NCBI GenBank assembly: GCA_030694975.1
Contig: JAUYTU010000022.1
Span: forward strand, 62,001-126,000
DNA from: Erysipelotrichaceae bacterium
Lineage (GTDB): Bacteria > Bacillota_I > Bacilli_A > Erysipelotrichales > Erysipelotrichaceae
Length of the DNA: 64,000 nucleotides
Direction: 5' to 3'
Notes under the pieces: generated by a model
Databases searched by the model: none
The model's input: the letters and a program-made list of their open reading frames with translations, nothing else
Told to the model about the DNA's origin: nothing
Position numbers and translations under genes: made by a program
In this document: positions 53,801 through 62,989 of the stretch, one piece after another
Layout of the letters: every line of letters starts with the position of its first letter
Position numbering within the stretch: position 1 is the stretch's first letter

Positions 53801-54925
53801 CTACAGTTTACCAAATTCTTCTGTCATCTTCTTCAGATCTTCGCGAATCGGAATGTTTTGCGGGCACATTGGCTCACAAGCTCCGCACCACTGACACATA
53901 TCCGAACGTTGTTCCGGTGGACAGTGGGTGAAATAGCGCGCTTTGGCCTTCTTTTCATCCCCAAATACGCCAAGATCATTCCAAATCCTGAAGTTTCGCG
54001 GAATATTGACGCCATAAGGACAAGGCATACAGTAATTACAACCGGTACAGCCGTTTTTCTTACGGTCATGGATCATATCCGCAACTTCTTTCACGGTGTT
54101 TTGCTCATCCCAACTCAACATCTTAAAATTGTTAAATGTGTTCAGATTGTCTTCAACATGTTCCATGGTGGTCATACCGCTTAGAATGACTTTGACATTA
54201 TCTAAACTGGCGACCCAGCGCAAAGCCCAAGAAGAGAGCGATCTTTGCGGATTGACGTTCTTGAACTTAGCTTCCATGTCATCGGAAAGTTTGGCAAGTG
54301 TTCCGCCTTTAATCGGTTCCATCACAACTAAGGGAATGCCTAATTCTTCTGCTAAATGATAACCTTTCATTCCTGCCTGAATTTCCGTATCAATATAATT
54401 TAATTGAATCTGACAGAAATCCCAATCGGTATAACGGATGATCTCTTCAAAGACCTCGAATTCATCGTGGAACGAGAATCCCAACTGACGGATTCTTCCT
54501 TGTTTTTTCATTTCCAAAAGATAGTCCAATACACCTAATTTAAGGGCTTTGTCCCAAAGTTCCTTCGACAACGAGTGTATCAGATAGAAATCAAAATATT
54601 GCACTTGTAATCGATTCAATTGATTTTCAAACATCTTAATTGTGTCTTCAGGTGTTTCGATATACCACAGCGAACATTTTGTTGCCAAAAGGTAGCTGTC
54701 GCGCTTGTATTTTTTCAACACTTCCCCAACAAACAATTCGCTTTCCTGTTCGTGATACGGATAGGCCGTATCAATATACGTGACGCCTGCTCGAATCGCA
54801 GTATCCATCATTTCCTCTGCCTTCGATCGGTCAATCTTCCCATTTTCCAAAAGGGGGAAGCGCATGCAGCCAAATCCCAACAACGAGGGCTTTATGCCCG
54901 TATTTTTCATTTCACGATATTCCAT
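53801..54925 (-). CDS. Aldo/keto reductase with C-terminal 4Fe-4S clusters
   Basis: 374 residues: LGFGCMRFPLLENGKID, YIDTAYPYHEQESE and HSLSKELWDKALK for the (alpha/beta)8 barrel, NADPH-binding C-half, then CTGCNYCMPCPYG and CQWCGACEPMCPQNIPI, giving two ferredoxin-type clusters. Such fusion oxidoreductases are common in anaerobes with unknown substrates. AGGAGG before the chosen ATG. Confidence 0.92.
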   Translation of the reverse strand: MEYREMKNTGIKPSLLGFGCMRFPLLENGKIDRSKAEEMMDTAIRAGVTYIDTAYPYHEQESELFVGEVLKKYKRDSYLLATKCSLWYIETPEDTIKMFENQLNRLQVQYFDFYLIHSLSKELWDKALKLGVLDYLLEMKKQGRIRQLGFSFHDEFEVFEEIIRYTDWDFCQIQLNYIDTEIQAGMKGYHLAEELGIPLVVMEPIKGGTLAKLSDDMEAKFKNVNPQRSLSSWALRWVASLDNVKVILSGMTTMEHVEDNLNTFNNFKMLSWDEQNTVKEVADMIHDRKKNGCTGCNYCMPCPYGVNIPRNFRIWNDLGVFGDEKKAKARYFTHCPPEQRSDMCQWCGACEPMCPQNIPIREDLKKMTEEFGKL

Positions 54926-55000
54926 AGTTATCCTCCTGCTATAGTTCAATTATACCTTTGTTTCACAAGAAGTGAGAAATGAATTGAAGAAATAAGAATA

Positions 55001-55021
55001 AAGAAAACTGCCTTTCGGCAG
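55001..55021 (-). terminator. Rho-independent terminator
   Basis: On the minus strand CTGCC-GAAA-GGCAG followed by TTTTCTTT, just after the stop of the 55023 gene. Confidence 0.85.
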
Positions 55022-55022
55022 C

Positions 55023-55802
55023 TTAGTTGAAGAATACAAAGTAAATAACGACAATTGCGATCAAGGCGACCATGATTAATATCGAAGTAATGGACTGTTT
55101 GGTCTCTTTGATGTAGCTGTACGTTTTGTCAAAACCTTTACGCTTATAAATGTTTTTGGACTTTGGTTCGTTTTTGATATATTCCTTCACCATGCGATGA
55201 TCTTCCATGTATTTATTGAAAGATTCTACCGGAGGGCATACGGATTTATCGTTGACAGAGATGAAAATCGATTTCCAATCACTGATGGACCCTTCAGTGG
55301 ATGGGTCAAAATCACGGATTGTTGAAGGACTGATGGTGGTTTTGATTTCATCTTTTACAAAGTTGGGATCACGTTTATAAACGACCAACGTACGCGGCGT
55401 TGTCATAAACTGGGCAATCATTACTTTCATACGGTCGAATGCGGCTTGGATTTTCATCGGATCGGTGTTTACCACGGCTGGAAAGTCGAGGGAGAAAAAG
55501 GAATTAGCTTTCTCCATAAATCCATCGGCACTTTTAGCGGACTCTACAGCCGCATATTCACGGAAATCGGTATTAATGTAGTAACGCGACTTAATGTTGG
55601 CTTCAGCTGTTTTAACAAAATGTACCAACACACGAGTGGCCTCTTCTTTGGTTAATGTAGGCAATAATTCTTTTACCTCATCCATTAAATCTTCAATTTT
55701 CTTGTAGGGGGTGAAGGTATACGCCTCATCAACATACACTTCCTCATAGTCGAGGTTTTGATACGTAGAAATAAGATCGAACATTTCTTTATAATCTTTC
55801 AT
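55023..55802 (-). CDS. Unknown tail-anchored protein
   Basis: About 259 residues, soluble helical body (DYKEMFDLISTYQNLDY), central beta region and a single C-terminal helix (ILIMVALIAIVVIYFVFF), a tail-anchored layout. GGAAG eight bases before the ATG at 55802; the alternative ATG at 55808 overlaps the upstream gene's stop (ATGA), so the pair is translationally coupled. No family recognised. Confidence 0.65.
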   Translation of the reverse strand: MKDYKEMFDLISTYQNLDYEEVYVDEAYTFTPYKKIEDLMDEVKELLPTLTKEEATRVLVHFVKTAEANIKSRYYINTDFREYAAVESAKSADGFMEKANSFFSLDFPAVVNTDPMKIQAAFDRMKVMIAQFMTTPRTLVVYKRDPNFVKDEIKTTISPSTIRDFDPSTEGSISDWKSIFISVNDKSVCPPVESFNKYMEDHRMVKEYIKNEPKSKNIYKRKGFDKTYSYIKETKQSITSILIMVALIAIVVIYFVFFN

Positions 55803-55804
55803 TA

Positions 55805-56347
55805 TCATCTTCCTTTCTTGCGCAGCGACTGCACATAAACAAGTAATCCGACTTGATACAAGCCGAAGGCCGCAATGGCCATCATGCCTACGAAGTACAA
55901 CGGCTGATAGTCACCGACAAAGGCGCCGGCGATGGCCGCGATGGATATTGCCACATATGAAAATATGCGGATATTGACGATTTTAGGGGATTCATCCAGA
56001 TGTGTCTGAATAAATCCGATTCGTTGAGATGGCGTAAAATTAAGCTGTGGTGGGAAGGTGCGGATTTTGAAGAAATAAAACCATGCTTCCACCAGTGCGA
56101 GCGCTAATAAACCTGCCCCAACCGTTAACAACAGGTCTTCACTGGTAATGACCATGGCCATCAATGAGACAAATAAAACGATAAACAACCGATAATGATA
56201 AATCTGAATCTGTTTCACATCTTCTTTGGTCACTTGATAAGCTTTCTTCAATAGCGGCCGATAGTAGATCAGCCGATTGTGCTTTCCTTTAAAAATATTG
56301 ATTCTCTGATATTGCGCTTCGACTTCGGTCATCTTAACATTGGCCAT
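55805..56347 (-). CDS. Unknown membrane protein
   Basis: About 180 residues with four predicted membrane helices, paired as (LFIVLFVSLMAMVI, LLLTVGAGLLALALVEAW) and (FSYVAISIAAIAGAF, FVGMMAIAAFGLYQVG), separated by a basic loop. Forms a two-gene unit with the tail-anchored protein. GAGGT upstream of the chosen ATG. Function unknown. Confidence 0.65.
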   Translation of the reverse strand: MANVKMTEVEAQYQRINIFKGKHNRLIYYRPLLKKAYQVTKEDVKQIQIYHYRLFIVLFVSLMAMVITSEDLLLTVGAGLLALALVEAWFYFFKIRTFPPQLNFTPSQRIGFIQTHLDESPKIVNIRIFSYVAISIAAIAGAFVGDYQPLYFVGMMAIAAFGLYQVGLLVYVQSLRKKGR

Positions 56348-56479
56348 TGATTCATACCTCACACACCCTATTATATCGTATGTTGATTGGATTTTAAAGA
56401 ATCGCAAAGTCTATTTGATTGTTTTTGCAAATTTTAGTAAACTTATAATAGAATATGAAAGAATTTAGGAAGGACGACC

Positions 56480-57157
56480 ATGAGAAAAGCGATTATCAGC
56501 TGTGCGGTCTTTGAGCCTTATCTCAAAATACTATTAAGGAACAGAAATGACATTGCTTCCGTCGTTTTTTTAGAAGTGAAACAACATAATCATCCGGAGC
56601 AGTTGGCACAATTGCTTCAACAAGGTATCGACCGAATCCGGGATGTTGATGAAATATTGGTGATGTATGGCTTGTGCGGTAACGCCATTTTACCTTTGAA
56701 AAGCATTGGGATTCCCATTCGTTTCCTTAAAGTCCATGACTGTGGTATGGTTTTGGCGGGAAGTCGAAAACGCTATAAAGAACTTTTTGCCCATCGATTA
56801 AGTCAAAGTTATGCTTGTGCCGCCTATGATGTCTTGGAGTCCTCTGAGAATTATCGTATGTCGTTGGAGTATCTACGTATTAAGCAAGAATATGGTGAGG
56901 ATAATGCGGAGTATATACTAGAGACGTTGCATAAACCGAAAAACGAAACGACGGTCTTTTTTGATTTCGGATTGACGGAAGATCAAGCATTTTTAAGAAA
57001 ACATGCCGGTCGACCTCTGGAAGTTGTGAGTGGCGGCTGGCAAATGATGCAAGATTTCATCGATGGAAAAGATAATGATGCCGTTGTTCTTAAAGAAAAT
57101 GAAGAACTGTTCGCAATTTATGATTTAGACGAAGTGTTCGTCAGTCGGGAGAAATGA
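56480..57157 (+). CDS. DUF1638 protein
   Basis: 225 residues with the family core: MRKAIISCAVF, MYGLCGNAI, HDCGMVLAG (Cys and His likely metal ligands) and SGGWQMM. DUF1638 genes recur beside corrinoid methyltransferase genes in methanogens and clostridia, consistent with the downstream corrinoid module. AGGAAGG upstream. Reaction unknown. First gene of the second catabolic cluster; one base separates it from the next stop-start. Confidence 0.8.
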   Translation: MRKAIISCAVFEPYLKILLRNRNDIASVVFLEVKQHNHPEQLAQLLQQGIDRIRDVDEILVMYGLCGNAILPLKSIGIPIRFLKVHDCGMVLAGSRKRYKELFAHRLSQSYACAAYDVLESSENYRMSLEYLRIKQEYGEDNAEYILETLHKPKNETTVFFDFGLTEDQAFLRKHAGRPLEVVSGGWQMMQDFIDGKDNDAVVLKENEELFAIYDLDEVFVSREK

Positions 57158-57158
57158 T

Positions 57159-57794
57159 ATGAAACTACAATTGGCTTTGGATGTGTGTACGATTGAAGAA
57201 GGAATTGATTTGGTTGTATCTGTGAGAGACTATATTGATATCATTGAAATCGGAACACCCTTGATTTTAGAACACGGACTGCGACCGGTCGCGCTTTTTA
57301 AAGAAAGATTTCCGGACAAACTCATTCTGGCGGATGCGAAGATCATGGATGCCGGGGAACATGAGGCAAAACTGTGCTTTACTAAAGGAGCGGATATTGT
57401 AACGGTTCTCGGTGTTGCTCATGATTCGACGATTGCCGGAGTAGTCAAAGCCGCCAAAACTTTCGGTAAGCAAGTGTTGGTCGATATGATCGATGTGCAC
57501 GACATTCAGTCAAGAGCGTTGGAAATCGAGAAATTAGGTGCGGATTATCTTTGTGTTCATACGGCTTTCGATATCCAATCAACCGGAGTTAATCCGCTCG
57601 ATGAACTTCGATTAATCAATTCAGTACTAACGGTTGGAAAAGCGGCGGTTGCCGGGGGTGTAAAAGTTGTGACTGTGGGGGATATTGTGAAGGAACATCC
57701 GGAGATCATTGTGGTTGGTGGAGGAATTTCTGCTCAATCAGATCCTGTATTTTCGGCTAGACGGATCAAGGAAATCATGGAGGAAAGAGGATGA
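57159..57794 (+). CDS. hxlA: 3-hexulose-6-phosphate synthase
   Basis: 211 residues, orotidine-decarboxylase-superfamily barrel: LQLALDVCTIEEG, VDIVEIGTP-like EIGTPLILEHG, ILADAKIMDAGEHEA and VAGGVKVVTV. HPS condenses formaldehyde with ribulose 5-phosphate to hexulose 6-phosphate, or runs backwards to make ribulose 5-phosphate. Overlaps the phosphohexuloisomerase by four bases (ATGA), the standard pairing. UlaD-type decarboxylase is the alternative but the PHI partner argues for HPS. Confidence 0.88.
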   Translation: MKLQLALDVCTIEEGIDLVVSVRDYIDIIEIGTPLILEHGLRPVALFKERFPDKLILADAKIMDAGEHEAKLCFTKGADIVTVLGVAHDSTIAGVVKAAKTFGKQVLVDMIDVHDIQSRALEIEKLGADYLCVHTAFDIQSTGVNPLDELRLINSVLTVGKAAVAGGVKVVTVGDIVKEHPEIIVVGGGISAQSDPVFSARRIKEIMEERG

Positions 57795-58351
57795 ATGCCA
57801 GAGAAAAAGTTTTGTTGGTCGTTTCTGAATTAAGAGAAGCATTGACACGCATTCCCTTGGGAATGACTGAGGAAGTATGCGATGTTTTGTTAGGAGCTGA
57901 TGAAATTTTCGTGGCGGGTGCCGGTCGCAGCGGTCTGATGGCGCGTGCCTTCTGTATGCGCCTGATGCATCTGGGCTTGCGAAGCTATATGGTTGGAGAA
58001 GTCGTTACTCCGAATTTGAGAGACAGTGGGGTTTTGGTCATCTGTTCGGGATCGGGCGAGACGAAGAGTTTGGTATCCATGGCTGAAAAAGCAGTGTCCA
58101 TCGGCGCTCCGATCGTGTTGGTTACCATCAATCCGGAATCGACCGTCGGTAAGATGGCGAATGTCATTGTTAAGATTGAAGCACCATCCCCAAAAGCGGT
58201 TAAAGAAGGCGATATCATCTCGATTCAACCGATGGGCAATTTGTTTGAGCAAAGTTTACTGCTCTATTTAGATATCGTAATCATGGTGCTGATGGATCGT
58301 TTAAGTATCGATAAAAACAATATGTTTTCGCGTCATGCGAACTTAGAGTAG
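57791..58351 (+). CDS. hxlB: 6-phospho-3-hexuloisomerase
   Basis: 186 residues, single SIS domain: FVAGAGRSGLMARAFCMRLMHLG, MVGEVVTPNL, VICSGSGETKSLVSMAEKA, all PHI-type. Interconverts hexulose 6-phosphate and fructose 6-phosphate. Translationally coupled to HPS by the ATGA overlap. The pair would fix free formaldehyde or, reversed, supply pentose phosphate and release formaldehyde. Confidence 0.92.
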   Translation: MNAREKVLLVVSELREALTRIPLGMTEEVCDVLLGADEIFVAGAGRSGLMARAFCMRLMHLGLRSYMVGEVVTPNLRDSGVLVICSGSGETKSLVSMAEKAVSIGAPIVLVTINPESTVGKMANVIVKIEAPSPKAVKEGDIISIQPMGNLFEQSLLLYLDIVIMVLMDRLSIDKNNMFSRHANLE

Positions 58352-58384
58352 AAAAATCAAAACTTATATGATGATTGAAATTGA

Positions 58385-58403
58385 AAGAATATGCAAGAAT
58401 ATG
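58385..58403 (+). repeat. Direct repeat AAGAATATG ahead of the second nanE
   Basis: AAGAATATG at 58385-58393 and 58395-58403, exactly 10 bases apart, upstream of the promoter. The core GAATATG is shared with sites upstream of the SIS operon (25065) and the DUF1638 gene (56451). Confidence 0.35.
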
Positions 58404-58414
58404 ACAATTATTTG

Positions 58415-58443
58415 TTGTGGAAACGTGTTTTTTGACCTATAAT
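58415..58443 (+). promoter_or_regulatory. Putative promoter of the second nanE
   Basis: TTGTGG, 17-base spacer, TATAAT, 28 bases ahead of the start. Confidence 0.5.
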
Positions 58444-58470
58444 ATAGGTGTTAATACGAAGGAGATCGTT

Positions 58471-59220
58471 ATGCCAAGAAGAAAAAGTGAAATCATTGAA
58501 AAGATGAAGGGTGGTTTGATTGTTTCATGTCAAGCCTATCCGGATGAACCGATTTACACCGAGGATATCGTTCTGGTTATGGCCAGAGCTGCACTGTGGG
58601 CAGGGGCTGTGGGAATTCGGGCGAATTCGCCACGCGATATCCGCTTGATCAAAAGTGAGATTGATTTACCCATCATTGCGCTGTATAAAATGTGGTTTGA
58701 AAACACCGATGTCTTCATCACACCGACGTTGGACGGGTGTATTCAGTTGATTGAAGCCGGAGCCGATATCATTGCTTTGGACTGTACTTTTCAAATCAAT
58801 CACGAAGGTAAAAGAGCGATTGAGTTACTGCCGAGATTAAAAGAAGCGTATCCGGATGTCTTGGTATTTGCGGATGTTTCGACCATTGAAGAAGCTCGTG
58901 AAGCGGTTCGTTTAGGTGCGGATATTGTGGCTCCGACGTTGTATGGTTATACAAAAGAGACGGCTCACATCGAAGGTGCGGACTATCGGATGTTCGGTGA
59001 ATTTTGTCGGGAGTTGAATGAGGATGCCTATGTCTTTATGGAAGGACATATCTATACACCGGAAGATGCGATGAAATGTATTTTCTTAGGTGCTCATGCG
59101 GTTGTTGTCGGTGGTGCAATTACGCGTCCGCATTTAACCGCGAAACGTTATGTTGATTTGCTTAGTGGTTATCAGGATAATTGGCGTAATGCCGAGCGTA
59201 GCAAGCACGTTCACAAATAA
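58471..59220 (+). CDS. nanE: N-acetylmannosamine-6-phosphate 2-epimerase family (2)
   Basis: 249 residues: GLIVSCQAYPDEP, GIRANSP, IIALYKMWFENTDVFITPT with the catalytic Lys, FADVSTIEEA, FMEGHIYTPEDA (Glu) and GGAITRPHLTA. Clearly NanE-fold and complete, but longer and only moderately similar to the copy at 40174, so it may act on a different 2-acylamino-hexose phosphate. AAGGAGA precedes the chosen ATG; it has its own promoter and terminator. Confidence 0.85.
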   Translation: MPRRKSEIIEKMKGGLIVSCQAYPDEPIYTEDIVLVMARAALWAGAVGIRANSPRDIRLIKSEIDLPIIALYKMWFENTDVFITPTLDGCIQLIEAGADIIALDCTFQINHEGKRAIELLPRLKEAYPDVLVFADVSTIEEAREAVRLGADIVAPTLYGYTKETAHIEGADYRMFGEFCRELNEDAYVFMEGHIYTPEDAMKCIFLGAHAVVVGGAITRPHLTAKRYVDLLSGYQDNWRNAERSKHVHK

Positions 59221-59226
59221 TGATTT

Positions 59227-59255
59227 AACTGACGATTTTCGCGTCAGTTTTTTAT
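59227..59255 (+). terminator. Rho-independent terminator
   Basis: AACTGACG (59227-59234) / CGTCAGTT (59242-59249), then TTTT. It closes the short second-nanE unit just ahead of the corrinoid operon. Confidence 0.85.
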
Positions 59256-59289
59256 AGAATTATCAAAGAATCTCAAAAGAGGAGGAACT

Positions 59290-59931
59290 ATGAGTCATCA
59301 AGAAATTTTGGAAAACCTTCAGGAAAAGGTCCTCAAGGGAAAAATCAAGGAAATCGAGCAGTTATGTCAATCCGCACTTGAAGAGGGGTTGAGTGCTATG
59401 GAGATTTTGGAAGGTGGTTTACTGATGGCGATGCAACGGGTTGCGGAAGCCTGGAAAAACGGTACAGCCTTCATCCCAGAAGTTCTAATCACAGCACGGG
59501 CGATGAACATCGGTTTGGCCGTTTTGGAACCTCATCTGGCACAAGGGGAGCGGAAAAATCGGGGAAAAGTTGTCGTTGGAACCGTTTTGGATGATCAGCA
59601 TGACATCGGTAAAAACCTGATTGGCTTGATGTTAAAGTCACGCGGTTTTGAAATTGTTGATTTGGGTGTCAATGTAAAACCGCAGAAATTTGTGGATGCG
59701 ATTAAAGAACACAAACCTCAAGTTCTTTGTATGTCCGCCTTACTGACGACGTCGATGATTCATTTTAAAGAAGTTATCCGTGCACTCGAAGAAAATGATG
59801 TAAGGAAAGATTTGTTGATTTGTGTCGGTGGAGCACCGGTCACAGAGGCGTATTCTCAACAAGTCAATGCCGATGTATATACACCGGATGCCGTATCTTT
59901 AGCCGATTTACTAGAAGCACGCTTTGCGTAA
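59290..59931 (+). CDS. Corrinoid (cobalamin-binding) methyl-carrier protein
   Basis: 213 residues: N-terminal helical cap (EILEGGLLMAMQRVAEAWKNG), then the B12-binding domain with DDQHDIGKNL (DxHxxG, base-off axial His), MLKSRGFEIVDLGVNV and CVGGAPVTEAYSQQVNADVYTPDA. This is the shuttle of corrinoid methyltransferase systems. GAGGAGG upstream. Followed 12 bases later by a UroD-type methyltransferase, its likely partner. Confidence 0.93.
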   Translation: MSHQEILENLQEKVLKGKIKEIEQLCQSALEEGLSAMEILEGGLLMAMQRVAEAWKNGTAFIPEVLITARAMNIGLAVLEPHLAQGERKNRGKVVVGTVLDDQHDIGKNLIGLMLKSRGFEIVDLGVNVKPQKFVDAIKEHKPQVLCMSALLTTSMIHFKEVIRALEENDVRKDLLICVGGAPVTEAYSQQVNADVYTPDAVSLADLLEARFA

Positions 59932-59943
59932 GGAGGGTATGTT

Positions 59944-61080
59944 ATGCCATTGGATCCATCGAAATTTCCAAAAGCGAAGAAAGATCTGTTAAGCCGTGAT
60001 GAAGTGAAGGCCATAATTAAGGGGAAGAGTTTAACCCGTCCGGCACAGTGCATCACACCGGTTTTGTATTTGCCTTCGGAGCAACCCATCCGTCAAAAAG
60101 AGATGGAGCAGATCATTGAGGAATATCCGGATGATGCTGTATTCTTTGAGTATACCCGTCCGAAAAACTTTGGTAAGCCGGGCGATCGTTATGTGTGGTG
60201 TGATGTCGAGAATGCCGATCCTTTGTTGCATAAAAATGAGGATGAAATCGGTATTGATGAGAAGACAGCGTTGGAATGGGAAGTTATTGAAAAGATTTCT
60301 TTCGATGTACCTGATCCCTATTTTCCTGAATGTCTGGTTCAGGATTATTTCGAGGATGACGGCCGTTATCGCGGGATTTTCTGGACGCGACTGTCCTTTG
60401 AACGTTTATGGCATTTCCGTGGTATGACCAATACGTTGATGGATTTTTATACAAATCCGGATGAGGTTAAAGCACTGTTGAAGAAGTTAAGAACTATAAT
60501 ATTTAAGGTTATTGACCGGTCTGTCGATGAATATCATTTTGATGCCATCGCTTTTACTGATGATATCGGAATGCAAGACCGACCGTTTTTCTCAGAGGAT
60601 ATTTTCTTGGAGTTCATTAAGCCACACTATAAAGAAGTGATCGATTACGCTCATTCAAAGGGAATGGATGTCTGGTTACATACATGCGGGAATGTCGAAC
60701 CGTTTATCCCACACATGATTGAAATCGGTTTGGATGTATTGCATCCGATTCAGAAGTATTCGATGGATGAGGAGAAAATCATTGAACTATACCGTGATCA
60801 GATTTGTTTCTGGGCTGGGATGGAAGTTCAACGGATTCTGCCCTTTGGTTCAACGGACGATGTCCGTCAGGAAATGCGCTTTCTGATTGATAATTTCTAC
60901 TTGCCGGAAAAAGGACGACTGGTATTGGCTAGTGGAAATCGCTTCCGTCACGATATTCCCACCGAGAATATTCGGGCATTCTTTGAAGAATTATATTCCT
61001 ATGGTTGCTACGTTGCGAAACACGGTGTTGGCAAACACGAATCACCTTCCAAAGGTCATACGGTTATGCCGGATCGCTGA
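59944..61080 (+). CDS. UroD-family methyltransferase (MtaA/CmuA-like)
   Basis: 378 residues, uroporphyrinogen-decarboxylase-fold: TDDIGMQDRPFFSEDIF, KGMDVWLHTCGNVEPFIPHMIE with the H-x-C zinc pair, and ASGNRFRHDIPTENIRAF at the C-terminus. Members move methyl groups between a substrate and the corrinoid protein; the third zinc Cys of MtaA is not obvious here. Overlaps the next start by one base. No separate methyl-donor MT1 is present, so this protein may itself accept the substrate. Confidence 0.85.
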   Translation: MPLDPSKFPKAKKDLLSRDEVKAIIKGKSLTRPAQCITPVLYLPSEQPIRQKEMEQIIEEYPDDAVFFEYTRPKNFGKPGDRYVWCDVENADPLLHKNEDEIGIDEKTALEWEVIEKISFDVPDPYFPECLVQDYFEDDGRYRGIFWTRLSFERLWHFRGMTNTLMDFYTNPDEVKALLKKLRTIIFKVIDRSVDEYHFDAIAFTDDIGMQDRPFFSEDIFLEFIKPHYKEVIDYAHSKGMDVWLHTCGNVEPFIPHMIEIGLDVLHPIQKYSMDEEKIIELYRDQICFWAGMEVQRILPFGSTDDVRQEMRFLIDNFYLPEKGRLVLASGNRFRHDIPTENIRAFFEELYSYGCYVAKHGVGKHESPSKGHTVMPDR

Positions 61081-62543
61081 TGAATATAAAAAAAGGATCA
61101 AATTTATTAGAGGAAGTTCGCACTCAAGGAGCGCTGAGTGCCCTTTGTAATGGCCGGGGAATGTGTTGCAAGTGTAAGGTACAGGTTAACAAGGCGTTGC
61201 CGTTGAGTGAAATTGAAATCAAACTTCTGTCTCCACTTCAAATCAATCAGAATATCCGGTTGGCCTGTCAACATCCGATCTTGGAAGAGGATGTCCATGT
61301 TTCGTTGGTTGATAAGGAAAATATGGTCGTACTGGGGTTGGATCGGGGTCATGTCGATATAAAAAAAGCTTCTTCAGAGTTGCTTTTAGCTATCGATCTG
61401 GGAACAACAACGGTAGTTATGGTACTGATCGATGGCAAAAGCGGTGAAGTACTGTTGGAACACAAATTGATCAATCCACAACGTACTTACGGAGCGGATG
61501 TCTTGTCGCGCATCGAAGTGACGTTGACACATAACGATGTCTGTCATCGTTTGATTAAGAATGAAGTTAAAAAAATCGTGGAGGATATGGTGCATCGATA
61601 TCCGTCCAAATCGATAACAATAGGAATCACCGGCAATACAACGATGAGTCATTTGTGGCTCAATGCGGATGTACGTCCATTGGTACAGCTTCCTTATCGG
61701 CCCTCCGTAAGCAAACAAATGATTCAATCCATCCAAGCGGAGTTGGGTATCGATGTTGAGGGTAACATCATTGTCTATCCGCCGATTGCTGCATATCTGG
61801 GTTCGGATATACTGGCCGGTATGTCGTTGATTGATTTATTTGAAACAAGAGAAAACATCTTCTTCATCGATTTAGGAACCAATGGGGAGATTGTTTTAGT
61901 CAGTGATGGACAACTGTATGCGACCAGTACAGCCGCCGGACCGGCGTTTGAAGGTGTGAATATGTCTTCGGGATGTGGGGCAGTGGATGGCGCGATGGAT
62001 CATTTTTTTGTAAGTGAAGGGAAAATAAATTACACGACGATCAACGAAGGTTCACCCATCGGCATCTGTGGTTCCGGATATATTGATTTGATCAGTTGTT
62101 TACTTGATGGACCCCTGGAATCCAGTGGATTTCTGATGGATGAGGTTGTTTTGCATGACGATCCCAGGATATCTATCACTCAGAAAGATATCCGTGAGTT
62201 TCAGCTTGCGAAAGCTGCGATTAGAAGCGGCATGGATATGTGTTTGATCCGAGCCGGGATTTCGTATGATCAGCTAGATTCATTGATTATTGCGGGCGGA
62301 TTCGGTAAGCATATCAACCTCGATGCCGCGATTAATATCGGATTGATTCCTAAGGAATGTAAGGATAATACCCTTTTTATCGGAAATTCATCCTTAGCCG
62401 GTTGTGTCAGTTGGCTGTCTGAAGAGAAGAAAGTACCGAGTCAATGGAATATTGAATCCATTAAAGTGATTGAATTGGCGAGTAGTGCTAAGTGGTTAGA
62501 ATTATTTAGCGATCATATGATGTTTGAAGGAGGAAATTTATGA
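61080..62543 (+). CDS. RACo-type corrinoid activation protein
   Basis: 487 residues: N-terminal ferredoxin-like [2Fe-2S] motif (LCNGRGMCCKCKVQ, later LACQHP), then a DUF4445/ASKHA ATPase domain with AIDLGTTTVVMVLIDG, FIDLGTNGEIVL, GPAFEG, ICGSGYIDLIS and IAGGFGKHI. RACo reductively reactivates Co(II) corrinoid proteins using ATP. The start is the ATG overlapping the methyltransferase stop; the usual N-terminal part of the ferredoxin domain is absent or very short. Confidence 0.9.
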   Translation: MNIKKGSNLLEEVRTQGALSALCNGRGMCCKCKVQVNKALPLSEIEIKLLSPLQINQNIRLACQHPILEEDVHVSLVDKENMVVLGLDRGHVDIKKASSELLLAIDLGTTTVVMVLIDGKSGEVLLEHKLINPQRTYGADVLSRIEVTLTHNDVCHRLIKNEVKKIVEDMVHRYPSKSITIGITGNTTMSHLWLNADVRPLVQLPYRPSVSKQMIQSIQAELGIDVEGNIIVYPPIAAYLGSDILAGMSLIDLFETRENIFFIDLGTNGEIVLVSDGQLYATSTAAGPAFEGVNMSSGCGAVDGAMDHFFVSEGKINYTTINEGSPIGICGSGYIDLISCLLDGPLESSGFLMDEVVLHDDPRISITQKDIREFQLAKAAIRSGMDMCLIRAGISYDQLDSLIIAGGFGKHINLDAAINIGLIPKECKDNTLFIGNSSLAGCVSWLSEEKKVPSQWNIESIKVIELASSAKWLELFSDHMMFEGGNL

Positions 62544-62980
62544 CAGTACACGAAAAGATTGCAATCGATTTGTATAATCAGGGATATAACTGTTCTCAAG
62601 CGGTATTTTGTGCGTTTTGCGATGTTACCGGGTTAGAGCGGGATGAAGCATTTAGAATATCTTCGTCTTTTGGCGGTGGTATGGGACGTTTGGGTGAGGT
62701 TTGTGGTGCTCTGAGTGGTGCATTTATGGCAACGGAGATGTTGCTCAGTGGTACGGATGAGAAAGATAAAGTCGCCAAGGATAAACATTATTTACGCGTC
62801 AAGCAATTGGGAGAGCAGTTTCGTGAGAGTAAAGGTTCATTGCTCTGTCGGGATTTATTGGTAATCAATAATAATCGCATGGAAGAAACGCGTGATGGAG
62901 TGAAGGTTAAGGAATGTGAACATCTGGTCGCGGTTGCGGCGAAGATGTTGGATGAATATCTCGAAGAACTGAAAGGCTAG
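62540..62980 (+). CDS. C-GCAxxG-C-C family protein
   Basis: 146 residues: YNCSQAVFCAFC, then FGGGMGRLGEVCGALSGAFMA (GEVCGA) and two further Cys (LLCRDLL, VKECEHLV), the diagnostic Cys spacing. Such proteins are small metal or thiol proteins often near redox genes. Coupled to the RACo gene by a four-base overlap and 9 bases from deoC. Confidence 0.9.
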   Translation: MTVHEKIAIDLYNQGYNCSQAVFCAFCDVTGLERDEAFRISSSFGGGMGRLGEVCGALSGAFMATEMLLSGTDEKDKVAKDKHYLRVKQLGEQFRESKGSLLCRDLLVINNNRMEETRDGVKVKECEHLVAVAAKMLDEYLEELKG

Positions 62981-62989
62981 GGAGTAATT

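Noticed and set aside
53400-53894. 164-codon plus-strand frame across fic and the half-site array
   Set aside because: Antisense to fic and the aldo/keto reductase, no ribosome-binding site, crosses the operator array.
57159-57794. UlaD (3-keto-L-gulonate 6-phosphate decarboxylase) instead of HPS
   Set aside because: The adjacent overlapping phosphohexuloisomerase is the standard HPS partner and the IGTP and KIMDAGE motifs fit HPS better.
58417-58430. cre-like TGGAAACGTGTTTT ahead of nanE2
   Set aside because: Two fixed consensus positions differ; kept only as weak similarity.
59290-62543. Methanol:corrinoid (MtaBC) utilisation system
   Set aside because: No MtaB-type substrate methyltransferase; only the UroD-type protein, corrinoid protein and activator are visible.
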